In this document: piece after piece, positions 8,494 to 16,406 of the stretch
Layout of the letters: every line of letters begins with the position of its first letter
How positions within the stretch are numbered: position 1 is the stretch's first letter
NCBI GenBank assembly: GCA_035310145.1
Contig: DATGEL010000049.1
Location: 1 to 64,000 of the forward strand
Origin: Dehalococcoidia bacterium
GTDB taxonomy: Bacteria > Chloroflexota > Dehalococcoidia > CAUJGQ01
DNA: 64,000 nt
Reading direction: 5' to 3'
Translations under genes and position numbers: made by a program
Notes under the pieces: generated by a model
The model's database searches: none
Seen by the model: only the letters and a program-made list of their open reading frames with translations
What the model was told of the DNA's origin: nothing

Positions 8494-8829
8494 ATGGACC
8501 TGGAACCCGGCCTCTACTGCCCGCGGTTCATCTGCGACGCCTGCGAGCGGCCGATCACGCACCACAAGGATGGTCTCTACCTCTGGTTGCGACGCGCCCG
8601 GCTCGAACAGCCTGCGGCCGCGACAGCACCGGTGATCGCCTCCGTCCACAATGACGGCTGCGATCGCGACTTCGAGCGGCGGCAACAGCTCGGCCGCCGG
8701 GTCTGGGGGCCGATTGGCGCCCTGCTCGCCTTCCTCGCCAGCGACCCGGAGCTGCAGCCGCGCGATTTCGTGAAGGTCCGACGGCGCTCGGCGCTGCGGA
8801 ACAAGATCGCCCGCTCGCGCTACGACTGA
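8494..8829 (+). CDS. Small cysteine-motif protein of unknown function, behind a LexA-type promoter
   Basis: 111 residues if started at ATG 8494 (MDLEPGLYCPRFICDACERP). CxxC (CDAC) and an upstream Cys may bind zinc. The central segment ends in a hydrophobic VWGPIGALLAFLASDP stretch and the C-terminus is basic. There is no clear ribosome-binding site. An ATG at 8420, at the predicted transcription start but in another frame, reads MNEPPDAAANRSAAARARAI; joining it to this frame would need a one-base change near 8490, so a frameshift or assembly error is possible. The last 10 nt overlap the convergent Nudix gene. Confidence 0.55.
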   Translation: MDLEPGLYCPRFICDACERPITHHKDGLYLWLRRARLEQPAAATAPVIASVHNDGCDRDFERRQQLGRRVWGPIGALLAFLASDPELQPRDFVKVRRRSALRNKIARSRYD

Positions 8830-9353
8830 CGCTCCGGCCGGCCGGGCGCCTCGTAGCGCGGCAGCAGCCCGGAAGGCGGTTCCAGCAGCGATTTCACCAG
8901 CCACCAGCTCGTGCTGCCGGCGCGCAGCCGGTGCAGCTCCGGCGGCGCCGCCTCAACCTCGTCCACGTCGTCACCGGCCTGCAGGACGCCGCCGGTGGCG
9001 CGGGCATGAAAGGCGATCACGATCTGGTCGGGGCGCTGCGCGTAAACGTGTGTGCCCATGTAGCGCACCAGCTCGGCGTCGAGGCCGGTTTCCTCCTTGA
9101 CCTCGCGCAGGGCCGCGTCCTCGGCCCGCTCGCCGCGGGGAATGAAGCCGGAGACGACGGACCAGCGCCCCGGCTCGAAGCTGTTTTTGCGCGTATAGAC
9201 GACGCGGCCGTCGTCCAGCGTCACCAACACGAGCGTGACCGGCGTGGGCGGGTCGTACCAGGTCCAGCCGCAGGCCGTGCAGAACTGCCGGTCGTAGCCG
9301 CTCTCGTCGGGACCGAAGCCGAGCGCTGTGCCACAATCGCCGCAGTGCTTCAC
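8820..9353 (-). CDS. Nudix hydrolase with N-terminal zinc ribbon
   Basis: 177 residues from a GTG start. The N-terminus has two CxxC pairs (CGDC, CTAC) forming a zinc ribbon as in NudC-like proteins. The Nudix box is complete: G-x5-E-x7-REVKEETGL, beginning at GFIPRGE. The family hydrolyses nucleoside diphosphates linked to another group; the zinc ribbon resembles NADH pyrophosphatase (NudC) but the protein is shorter than NudC, so the substrate stays open. A TATCCT hexamer supplied by the upstream heptamer repeat lies 8 nt before the GTG. Confidence 0.9.
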   Translation of the reverse strand: MKHCGDCGTALGFGPDESGYDRQFCTACGWTWYDPPTPVTLVLVTLDDGRVVYTRKNSFEPGRWSVVSGFIPRGERAEDAALREVKEETGLDAELVRYMGTHVYAQRPDQIVIAFHARATGGVLQAGDDVDEVEAAPPELHRLRAGSTSWWLVKSLLEPPSGLLPRYEAPGRPERQS

Positions 9354-9432
9354 GAGGAAATAGGATACAGGAAATAGGAAATAGCTGGGGATGCTCGTTC
9401 CTATTTCCTATTTCCTCGTTCCTATTTCCTGG
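9354..9432. repeat. Heptamer repeat forming a large inverted repeat
   Basis: The left arm uses AGGAAAT and AGGATAC units and the right arm TTCCTAT and TTCCTCG units, so the arms are roughly complementary and can form a hairpin. It occupies most of the 100 bp between the divergent Nudix and CMD genes and therefore overlaps any promoters there. Confidence 0.75.
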
Positions 9433-9453
9433 AGCGAGCGAAGGGAGCGACCA

Positions 9454-10029
9454 GTGGCACGCATCGCCTATGTCACGGACGAGAGCGGCTCTGAAGAAGT
9501 GAAACAGGAGTTTGCGCGGCTGCGCGCGGCGCGGGGCAGCAGCCCCGGCCACCTCTACCAACTGCTGGCGCACAGTCCAAAGCTGATGCAGCGCTGGGGC
9601 GCCTTCGCCGAGACGCTGCGCGGCTTCGACCAGGACGGCTCGGTCAGCCTGGACGCGCGCAGCCGCGAGCTGGCGATCATCCAGGTAGCCCGCGTCAGCG
9701 GCGCCGACTACGAGTGGGCGGCGCACCTGCCGCTCGCCCGCCGCGAAGGCGTGACGGAGGAGCAGGTGCAGGCGCTGCTGCGCGAAGATCCGGGCCCCTT
9801 CTCGCCCGCCGAGCGCGCCCTGCTGGCCTATGCCGCCGAGTCCACGCGCCGCGTGCAGGTCTCGAACGCCACCTTCGCCGGCCTGCGCGCCCACTTCGAC
9901 GACCGCCACATCCTCGAGCTGGCGATCACCGTCGGCTTCTACAACTGCGTGGCGCGCGTGCTCGAAGGGCTGGCCATCGACCTGGAGCCGGGCATGCAGC
10001 GGATCGAGGAAATAGGAGTCAGGAAATAG
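9454..10029 (+). CDS. Carboxymuconolactone decarboxylase (CMD)/AhpD-like family protein
   Basis: 191 residues from a GTG with AAGGGAG 8 nt upstream; the longer open frame upstream only translates repeat DNA. The core (SRELAIIQVARVSGADYEWAAH, then LARREGVTEEQV) matches the CMD domain. The CxxC pair of true AhpD peroxidase partners is absent, so a lactone-decarboxylase-like or unknown role is more likely. The last residues (IEEIGVRK) and the stop codon come from the next heptamer repeat. Confidence 0.88.
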   Translation: MARIAYVTDESGSEEVKQEFARLRAARGSSPGHLYQLLAHSPKLMQRWGAFAETLRGFDQDGSVSLDARSRELAIIQVARVSGADYEWAAHLPLARREGVTEEQVQALLREDPGPFSPAERALLAYAAESTRRVQVSNATFAGLRAHFDDRHILELAITVGFYNCVARVLEGLAIDLEPGMQRIEEIGVRK

Positions 10030-10098
10030 AAAATAGGAACGAGAAACGAGGAGCGCGGAATTCGTTCCTATTTTCTATTTTCTCGTTCCTATTTCCTC
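10012..10098. repeat. Heptamer repeat forming a large inverted repeat
   Basis: AGGAAAT, AGGAGTC, AGGAAAT, AGAAAAT units are followed by TTCCTAT, TTTCTAT, TTTCTCG and TTCCTAT. The left part overlaps the final codons of the CMD gene and provides its TAG stop. Confidence 0.75.
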
Positions 10099-10115
10099 CC
10101 GGCGGAGCCGCTCGC

Positions 10116-10601
10116 ATGCCGCCGCTCACTGACTGGCTGCAGGTGCTCGCCTCGGTCGGCTCCTTGCTCAGCGGGCTGGGGCTTGTGGGCACAATGTGCT
10201 CGCTGCTGATCTTCGCGCGGCAGGCGCGGGCCAGCGAGCAGGCGAGCATCGCCACCGCCTATCAGGCGATCGTCACCGCCGGCTCCAACAACAATATGCT
10301 CTATCTGGACCACCCGGAGTTGCTCGAAGCGCTCAACGACCCGAAGTACGCGGAGGGCGAGTGGGACTTCGCGCGGCTGCGCGGTGAAGATCCGCGGCTG
10401 ATCCTCGTCTGTGCACAGGTGCTCGACTACTACGAGCTGGTGCTGGTGACCATGGGCGCCTTCCCCCGCCACCTGCGCCAGGAATGGCAGGACTATATCC
10501 GTAGTATGTTGCAGCGCCAGTCCGTGGTGCGGCAGGTGCTGCTGACCACCGACTGGTACACCGAGGAGCTGCGATCGTTAGGGCGTCGGGAAGGGGTGTA
10601 G
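10116..10601 (+). CDS. Hypothetical protein with one N-terminal membrane span
   Basis: 161 residues, ATG preceded by GGCGGAG. A hydrophobic segment at about residues 8-32 (VLASVGSLLSGLGLVGTMCS) is followed by a charged soluble part rich in Tyr, Trp and Leu (VLDYYELVLVTMGAFPRHLR). This resembles single-span proteins of the DUF4760-like kind, but I cannot assign a family securely. The function is unknown. Confidence 0.7.
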   Translation: MPPLTDWLQVLASVGSLLSGLGLVGTMCSLLIFARQARASEQASIATAYQAIVTAGSNNNMLYLDHPELLEALNDPKYAEGEWDFARLRGEDPRLILVCAQVLDYYELVLVTMGAFPRHLRQEWQDYIRSMLQRQSVVRQVLLTTDWYTEELRSLGRREGV

Positions 10602-10626
10602 GCTGTGGGAGCGCCCCGCGGCCAAT

Positions 10627-10661
10627 CATCCTTACGTCCTACGCCCCACGCCCCACCCCCT
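10627..10661. repeat. Heptamer repeat, CGCCCCA type
   Basis: Units TACGTCC, TACGCCC, CACGCCC, CACCCC lie between the membrane protein and the amidohydrolase, just before the latter's GGAG ribosome-binding site. The sequence is close to the reverse complement of 8246-8262. Confidence 0.6.
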
Positions 10662-10673
10662 ATGGAGACGCCC

Positions 10674-11867
10674 ATGAACCCGCATCCGGCCTTCGTCATC
10701 ACGAGCGCCAACATCTTTGACGCCGAGGCCGGTTCGCTGAGGCCGGGCCTCGACGTACGCGTCGAAGACGGGCGCATCGCCGCCATCGGCCGCGCGCTGC
10801 CGCGCGCCGCCGCCGAAGTGGTGGACGCCGCGGGGCTGACGCTGCTGCCCGGCCTGATCGATTGCCACGTGCACCTCGCCTACGACGGCCGCCCCGGCGA
10901 GCCGCTCGACCCGGTGGACCCGGTCGCCGTCTACGCCTGGCGCATGGCAAACAACGCCCGGGCCACGCTGCGCGCCGGCTTCACCACCGTGCGCGACCTC
11001 GGCGCCCCGCACGCGATCAACTGCGAGCTGATGCGCGCCGTCGAGCAGGGCATGGTCGTGGGGCCGCGCATCGTGTCCGCCGGGCGCATGGTGACGATGA
11101 CCGGCGGCCACGGCTGGCCGATCGGCCGCGAGGCGGACGGCGCCGATGAGGTGCGCAAGGCCGTGCGCGAGCAGCTCAAGGCCGGCGCCCGCGCGATCAA
11201 GCTGATGGCCAGCGGCGGCGTGATGACACCGGGCGTGGACCCGCGCTCGCCGCAGCTCGGCCTGGAGGAGCTGCGCGCCGGTGTGGAGGAGGCGCACAAG
11301 GCGGGGGTGAGGACGGCCTCGCACGCGCAGGCGGCAGCGGGCATCCGCAACGCTGTCTTCGCCGGCATCGACTCGATCGAGCACGGCATCTACCTCGAAG
11401 ACGACGTGATCGCGGAGATGAAGCGGCGCGGCACGGTGCTGGTGGCCACGATCGCGGCGCCGCACAACATCAACCTGCTGGGCGAGGGCGCCGGCATGCC
11501 GCCGCACGTGCTGGAGAAGTCGCGCATGGTGGCCGAGGCGCACCTCGACTCGTTCCGCCGCGCCCGCCGCGCCGGCCTGCTGCTTGCCTCCGGCACCGAC
11601 GCGGGCACACCGGGCAACTATCACGGCCAGAACGCGCAGGAGCTGCGGCTGATGGTCGAGCACGGCCTCTCCGCGCCCGAGGCGATCGCTGCCGCCACGG
11701 TCACCGCCGCCGCGCTGCTGGGGCTGGGCGAGCGCACAGGCCGCCTCGCGCCGGGCTTCGCCGCCGACCTGCTGCTTCTGGCCGGCGACCCGCTTCAAGA
11801 GATCGGCCTGCTGGAGCGGCCCGAGGCGATCCGCGGCGTCTGGCTGGAGGGCAAGCGGGCCGTGTAG
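10674..11867 (+). CDS. Metal-dependent amidohydrolase (imidazolonepropionase/prolidase-like)
   Basis: 397 residues from ATG 10674, with GGAG 7 nt upstream. Metal-binding H-x-H (DCHVHLAYDG, near residue 63), a candidate carboxylated Lys in AIKLMASGGVMTPG, His residues in ASHAQA and SIEHGIYL, and the catalytic Asp in LASGTDAGTPGN give the full signature of the AGR_C/TatD-unrelated amidohydrolase branch that includes Xaa-Pro dipeptidases and organophosphate acid anhydrolases. The substrate is not predictable. The stop is 14 bp from the convergent MFS gene. Confidence 0.9.
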   Translation: MNPHPAFVITSANIFDAEAGSLRPGLDVRVEDGRIAAIGRALPRAAAEVVDAAGLTLLPGLIDCHVHLAYDGRPGEPLDPVDPVAVYAWRMANNARATLRAGFTTVRDLGAPHAINCELMRAVEQGMVVGPRIVSAGRMVTMTGGHGWPIGREADGADEVRKAVREQLKAGARAIKLMASGGVMTPGVDPRSPQLGLEELRAGVEEAHKAGVRTASHAQAAAGIRNAVFAGIDSIEHGIYLEDDVIAEMKRRGTVLVATIAAPHNINLLGEGAGMPPHVLEKSRMVAEAHLDSFRRARRAGLLLASGTDAGTPGNYHGQNAQELRLMVEHGLSAPEAIAAATVTAAALLGLGERTGRLAPGFAADLLLLAGDPLQEIGLLERPEAIRGVWLEGKRAV

Positions 11868-11881
11868 GCGGGGCGGCCCGT

Positions 11882-13309
11882 TCAATCGCCCGCGGCCGGC
11901 TGTGCCAGCGCCGGCGCCGAGGCTTCCCCTGGCCGCGACGGGGACGCGGGGAAGGACAGGCGCCCCATCCTCCGTGCCGCGAGCAGCCCAAGCAGCAGGC
12001 CGGCGAGCCCGATGGCGTAGGCCGCGGCGATGCCGTGCGCCTCGCCCCAGCCGGCGCCGCGTGCGAGGGCGATGGCGCCGCCGCCCAGCCCCGCCGCGAC
12101 CGCGACGGAGAGCGATTCGGCCAGCGTGAGCGCCGCGGAGGCCATGCCCTCTTCGCCCGCGCCGGCGAGACCGAGCACGATCACGCTGAGCGTCGGATAG
12201 GCGATGCCCATGCCCAGCCCGCCGACCGCCCAGCCGGCCACCGTCGCCCAGGGCGACAGCGCCGTGTCGAGCACCGGCACGGCCGCCAGCACGCCGCCGA
12301 CCAGTACCAGCAGCAGACCAAGCGAGGCGCGGGGCGAGCGTCCGGCGCCGTCGTCGCGCTGATCCAGCCGCGCCTGCAGCCAGGAGCCGGCGGTCCAGCT
12401 CAGGCCGGCGGCGGTAAGAATCGTGCCGGCCTCGGTCGCCGTGAGGCCGCGCAGCCGGGTCAAGCCCAACGGCAGGAACGCCTCGACGCCGAAGTAGCCG
12501 AAAGTAAGCAGCCCGCGCACCGCCAGCGCCGCCGGCAGCCCCGGCCGCGCCGTCAGCGTGCCGGCGGGGAACAGCCGTCGCAGCGCGGGCACGCCGAGCC
12601 AGAGCCCGGCCACCGCCAGCGGCCAGACGAGCACGGCGGCGCCTGTATCGAGCGCGGCGAGGAACAGGACCGCCCCCGCCGCCAGCCGCACGGCCAGCCA
12701 GCCGCGACCCGCGGCGGAGCGCTCGGCCGCAGGGTCGCTGCCGAGGCCGCGTAGTCCAGGCAGCATCATCGCGGCGGCCAGCGCCAGCAGCGGCAGCAGG
12801 GCGACGAAGACCAGCCGCCAGCTGGCGCGGTCGGCGGCTAGCCCGGCAAGCGCCGGCCCGATCAGCGCGGGCAGCACCCAGGCGCTGGAGAGCAGGGCGA
12901 GCAGGCGCGGCCGCTGGCTGTCCGGGTAGCCGCGGCTGATGCAGAGGTAGGCGAGCGCTGCGATCGTGCCGGAGCCGCTGCCCTGCACCGCCCGCCCGGC
13001 GATGAACACCGGCATGGTCGGCGCCGCGCCGGAGATGACGAGGCCGGCGGCGAACAGCGCGATGCTGGCGAGGAAGGGACGCAGCGGCCCCTCGTGGTCG
13101 GCGATGTCGCTGCCGACGACGATGGAGACGAGGCCGGCAAGCAGGAAGGCGCTGAAGGCCCAGCCGTAGAGATTCGGCCAACCCAGCTCGCGCGAGGCGG
13201 CCGGCAGCACCGTCGCCACGGCCACCTCCTCGAAGGCGACGGCAGAGACGATCGTGATCAGCCCAATCGTCAGGGTCGTGTTCGCGTGCGGGGCGTCGCG
13301 GCTGGCCAC
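11882..13309 (-). CDS. MFS transporter (drug-efflux type)
   Basis: 475 residues with about 12-14 hydrophobic segments. The N-terminus (TLTIGLITIVSAVAFEEVAV) and the conserved loop region (RAVQGSGSGTIAALAY) are typical of DHA-type major facilitator exporters using the proton gradient. The substrate is unknown. The very long reading frame on the same strand (10632-13349) is a GC-driven shadow in another frame. Confidence 0.88.
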   Translation of the reverse strand: MASRDAPHANTTLTIGLITIVSAVAFEEVAVATVLPAASRELGWPNLYGWAFSAFLLAGLVSIVVGSDIADHEGPLRPFLASIALFAAGLVISGAAPTMPVFIAGRAVQGSGSGTIAALAYLCISRGYPDSQRPRLLALLSSAWVLPALIGPALAGLAADRASWRLVFVALLPLLALAAAMMLPGLRGLGSDPAAERSAAGRGWLAVRLAAGAVLFLAALDTGAAVLVWPLAVAGLWLGVPALRRLFPAGTLTARPGLPAALAVRGLLTFGYFGVEAFLPLGLTRLRGLTATEAGTILTAAGLSWTAGSWLQARLDQRDDGAGRSPRASLGLLLVLVGGVLAAVPVLDTALSPWATVAGWAVGGLGMGIAYPTLSVIVLGLAGAGEEGMASAALTLAESLSVAVAAGLGGGAIALARGAGWGEAHGIAAAYAIGLAGLLLGLLAARRMGRLSFPASPSRPGEASAPALAQPAAGD

Positions 13310-13454
13310 CGTGTCCTCCCGTGGCCAGTCGCAGTGAGGCCACGGACACAGGCTAGCGAAGGCGGCGAGCCGCTCCCACGGCTGCGGGACCGCACGTGGC
13401 CCCGGCCATTTGGACAGGCCGCGCCCTCGGGCGTGACAGGCGGCACAGAAGGAG

Positions 13455-13546
13455 CGAGGAAATAGGACAAAGAAGATAGGAAATAGGAACTGAGGGAGGG
13501 GTCCTCCTCGTTCCTATTTCCTATTTTCTCGTTTCTATTTCCTGGT
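13455..13546. repeat. Heptamer repeat forming a large inverted repeat beside korB
   Basis: AGGAAAT, AGGACAA, AGAAGAT, AGGAAAT units are followed by a TTCCTAT, TTCCTAT, TTTCTCG arm. The block runs up to the stop codon of korB (13549-13551), whose TAG is in register with the repeat. Nothing else is visible between 13310 and 13548. Confidence 0.75.
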
Positions 13547-13548
13547 CC

Positions 13549-14427
13549 CTACCGGTAGCCGGCGAGGATCTTCTGGAACTCGCCGTCCGGCACGGTCCAG
13601 TCCTGGTTGACGATGCCCTGCTCGCGGAAGCCCGGCAGCATCTGGTCGAACGACTCGGAGACGGTGTCCTCGTAGACCAGGCCGGTCACGGCCTCGTCGT
13701 TCTCGGCCAGCAGCTTCATCGCCGTCACGCGGTCGTGCGGGTCATAGCCGTCGAGCGTGGTGACGTCCACCAGCTTCTGCTTCCACCAGGCGTAGGTGTT
13801 GATCTTGTTGAAGGTGACGCAGGGGCTCTGCGTGTTGACCAGCGAGAAGCCCTTGTGGCGGATGGCGCCCTTGATGAGATCGACGAGCTGGCGCTGGTTG
13901 GAGCTGAAGCCCTGCGCCACGTAGGTCGCGCCGCCCGCGATCGCGAGCTGCAGCGGCCGCACGTTGTGCTCCTTGTTGCCGGAGGGCGTGGACTTCGTCT
14001 CGAAGCCCATGGCCGAGGTGGGCGAGGTCTGGCCCTTGGTCAGGCCGTAGATCTGGTTGTCCATCACGATGTAGGTGATGTCGGCGTTGCGGCGCAGGGC
14101 GTGCATGAAGTGGCCCATGCCGATCGCGTAGCCGTCGCCGTCGCCGCCGGCGGCGATCACCGTCAGCTCGCGGTTGGCCAGCTTCAGGCCGAGCGCGGCG
14201 GGCATGGTGCGGCCGTGGGTGACGTGGATGTTGTAGCTGTTGACGTAGTTGCCGATTTTGCCCGAGCAGCCGATGCCGGCGACCAGCGCGATCTCTTCCG
14301 GCTTAATCTGCAGGTCGAGCAGCGCCTTTTGCAGCGCGGCGAGCACGCCGAAGTCGCCGCAGCCGGGGCACCACCAGGACTCTTCCGGCGTCTTGTAGTC
14401 TTGCAGGGTCAGCGCTTCTGCCACCAT
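13549..14427 (-). CDS. korB: 2-oxoacid:ferredoxin oxidoreductase, beta subunit
   Basis: 292 residues. CPGCGDFGVLAAL near the N-terminus and the thiamine-diphosphate/Mg site (GGDGDGYAIGMGHFMHALRR, then NQIYGLTKGQTSPTS) identify the beta subunit of KorAB-type enzymes, which oxidise 2-oxoglutarate or related 2-oxoacids to acyl-CoA and reduce ferredoxin. Its ATG overlaps the korA stop by one base (TAATG), so the two are coupled. No extra ferredoxin-domain subunit gene is nearby, matching two-subunit KorAB. Confidence 0.93.
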   Translation of the reverse strand: MVAEALTLQDYKTPEESWWCPGCGDFGVLAALQKALLDLQIKPEEIALVAGIGCSGKIGNYVNSYNIHVTHGRTMPAALGLKLANRELTVIAAGGDGDGYAIGMGHFMHALRRNADITYIVMDNQIYGLTKGQTSPTSAMGFETKSTPSGNKEHNVRPLQLAIAGGATYVAQGFSSNQRQLVDLIKGAIRHKGFSLVNTQSPCVTFNKINTYAWWKQKLVDVTTLDGYDPHDRVTAMKLLAENDEAVTGLVYEDTVSESFDQMLPGFREQGIVNQDWTVPDGEFQKILAGYR

Positions 14428-16208
14428 TATGCTCGCACCTCGTGCGCCGCCCGCGCGGCGGCCTGGGGAACGGCGGTCATCTCCTTCACCCGGGCGGTGA
14501 CTTCGTCGCCGCGGAAGAGGGTGCCGTCATACTTCAACATGGACTGGACGTTGCCGTAGGGCACGCGGTTCGCCCGCATCAGGTAGGCGAGCTGGCCCTC
14601 GGAGTTGTTCTCGATCACGATGACGCTGCGGGCGCCGTTCACCAGCGCCGTCAGCTCCTCTGCCGGCAGCGGGTTGAGCAGGCGCACCTGGCAGACGCCG
14701 ACACTCAAGCCCTCGGCGGCAAGATTGCCGGCCGCCTCGCGCACGGCGCCGATCGTCGAGCCGTAGGAGATCAGCAGCACGTCGGGCTTCTCCGGCCCTT
14801 CGACCTCCACGCCGGGGACGGGCTTGCCGCCGATCTCCAGCTTCGCCAGCTTGCGCTTGCGGCGCTCGATCATGCGCACGCGGTTGGTCGGGCTCTCGGT
14901 GACCTTGCCCGTGCGGCCGTGCTCGGCGCCCGTGGCCAAATACTGGCCGTTCTTCATGCCGGGGAAGGAGCGGGCGGAGACGCCCGTCTCGCTGTCGGCG
15001 TAGCGCTCGAAGCCGTCGCCGCCGATGCTGTCCAAATAGGACTGCTCGACGATCGGGCCGCGGTCGATCACAACCTTTGAAGCATCGAACGGATCGACCG
15101 TTTGCTGCCAGAGGGCGAGGCCGAGGTCGGAGGCGATGATCACGGGACAGTGGTAGTTGTCGGCCAGGTTGAAGGCGAGCGCGGCGTCGTAGAAGGCCTG
15201 CTCGCCCGTGCCGGGCGCCAGCACGATGCGCGGCGCCTCGCCGTGGCCGCCGTGGATCAGGGCGAAAAGGTCGGACTGCTCGTGCTTGGTGGGCATGCCG
15301 GTGCTGGGGCCGCCGCGCTGCGTGTCGATGATCACGCAGGGGACTTCCGTCATGCCGGCGAGGCCCATCAGCTCCTGCATCAGCGAGATGCCGGGGCCGG
15401 CGGTGCAGGTGAGCGCCCGGGCGCCGGCGAAGCCCGCGCCGATCACCGCGCCGAGGGCGCCCAGCTCGTCCTCCATTTGCACGGCGACGCCGCCGTAGCG
15501 CGGGAAGAGCTTGGCCGCGACCTCCAGCACTTCGGAGGCCGGCGTAATCGGGTAGGCGAAGACGGCGCGGCAGCCGGCGGCCAGCGCGCCGAGCGTCATC
15601 GCGTCGTTGCCGGTGACGATCAGGCGGTCGTTCTTGCCGTCGGGCACGCCGAGGCTGAAGACCTCGTGGCCGAGCTGCTCGATCGCGATCTGGGCGCCCA
15701 TGTCGAGCGCCCGCCAGTTCTCCTGGACGACGGCCTCGCCCTTGCGGCCGAACTTCTCCTGCACGTACTCGCGGAAGGGCTCCAGCGGAATGCCGAGCAC
15801 CTGCGCGGAGCAGCCGACGGCGATCATGTTGCGGTAGACCGGATTGCCCAGCTCGCGCGCCATCTTGGTGAGGTCGGCGGTGATCAGCTTCACGCCGTCC
15901 GGCGCCTGCGGGTGGAAGCCGCTGTCGGCGAGCAGGATACCGTCCTCGGCCAGGTCTTCGACCAGCAGGTCGATCGACTCCTGGTCGATGGCGACGAGCA
16001 TGTTCAGCTTCGGCGCGGGCGAGAGCTTGCGTTCTTGACTGACGCGCACGGTGAAGTCGGTGTGGCCGCCCTTGATGCGCGACGAGAAGGTCTTGTAGGC
16101 GTAGACCCAGTAGCCCATGCGGTTGCAGACGGTGGCGAAGACGTCGCTGGTGGGATCGAGCCCCTGTCCTTGCTCGCCGCCGATCTTCCAGACGATCTCC
16201 TGGAGCAT
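14427..16208 (-). CDS. korA: 2-oxoacid:ferredoxin oxidoreductase, fused gamma-alpha subunit
   Basis: 593 residues from the ATG at 16208, chosen because AAGGAGGAG stands 4 nt upstream; the frame continues further upstream without a start signal. The N-terminal ~190 residues are the gamma-type domain (IGGEQGQGLDPTSDVF, SSRIKGGHTDF) and the rest is the pyrimidine-binding alpha domain (AVFAYPITPASEVLE, QMEDELGALGAVIGAGFAGA). Together with KorB it gives a reversible, ferredoxin-linked decarboxylation of 2-oxoacids. The substrate (2-oxoglutarate is the usual one for this form) is inferred. Confidence 0.93.
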   Translation of the reverse strand: MLQEIVWKIGGEQGQGLDPTSDVFATVCNRMGYWVYAYKTFSSRIKGGHTDFTVRVSQERKLSPAPKLNMLVAIDQESIDLLVEDLAEDGILLADSGFHPQAPDGVKLITADLTKMARELGNPVYRNMIAVGCSAQVLGIPLEPFREYVQEKFGRKGEAVVQENWRALDMGAQIAIEQLGHEVFSLGVPDGKNDRLIVTGNDAMTLGALAAGCRAVFAYPITPASEVLEVAAKLFPRYGGVAVQMEDELGALGAVIGAGFAGARALTCTAGPGISLMQELMGLAGMTEVPCVIIDTQRGGPSTGMPTKHEQSDLFALIHGGHGEAPRIVLAPGTGEQAFYDAALAFNLADNYHCPVIIASDLGLALWQQTVDPFDASKVVIDRGPIVEQSYLDSIGGDGFERYADSETGVSARSFPGMKNGQYLATGAEHGRTGKVTESPTNRVRMIERRKRKLAKLEIGGKPVPGVEVEGPEKPDVLLISYGSTIGAVREAAGNLAAEGLSVGVCQVRLLNPLPAEELTALVNGARSVIVIENNSEGQLAYLMRANRVPYGNVQSMLKYDGTLFRGDEVTARVKEMTAVPQAAARAAHEVRA

Positions 16209-16311
16209 GCACTCCTCCTTGCGTGTTTGCCCGCGGGACGGGCTGCCGGGGCTTCGGTCTCGGCACTGCAAGACGGGCCGGGCACACCCCTTGCCAGTCT
16301 CATCCCTGGCG

Positions 16312-16358
16312 ATCATACGTGTGTAACATTCATACGTCCAATGCATCGTTGCTATACT
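16312..16358. promoter_or_regulatory. Overlapping divergent promoters of korAB and lysR-type gene
   Basis: Rightward: TTCATA (16329-16334), 18 bp, TATACT (16353-16358). Leftward: TTGGAC (complement of 16336-16341), 18 bp, TATGAT (complement of 16312-16317). CATACGT occurs twice, at 16314-16320 and 16331-16337. The overlap would let one bound regulator control both directions, as is common for LysR genes. Confidence 0.5.
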
Positions 16359-16406
16359 CGGAATGCGCGACTTGAATCGTGACGCGCCTAAAGGAGCCGC
16401 AACGAG

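Noticed and set aside
9354-9432. CRISPR-like repeats
   Set aside because: The units are 7 bases and contiguous, with no unique spacers of constant length and no cas genes.
10632-13349. A 905-codon reverse-strand open frame
   Set aside because: It overlaps two well-supported genes (amidohydrolase and MFS) and is Arg/Gly/Ala-rich low-complexity sequence, as expected from GC-rich DNA in a wrong frame.
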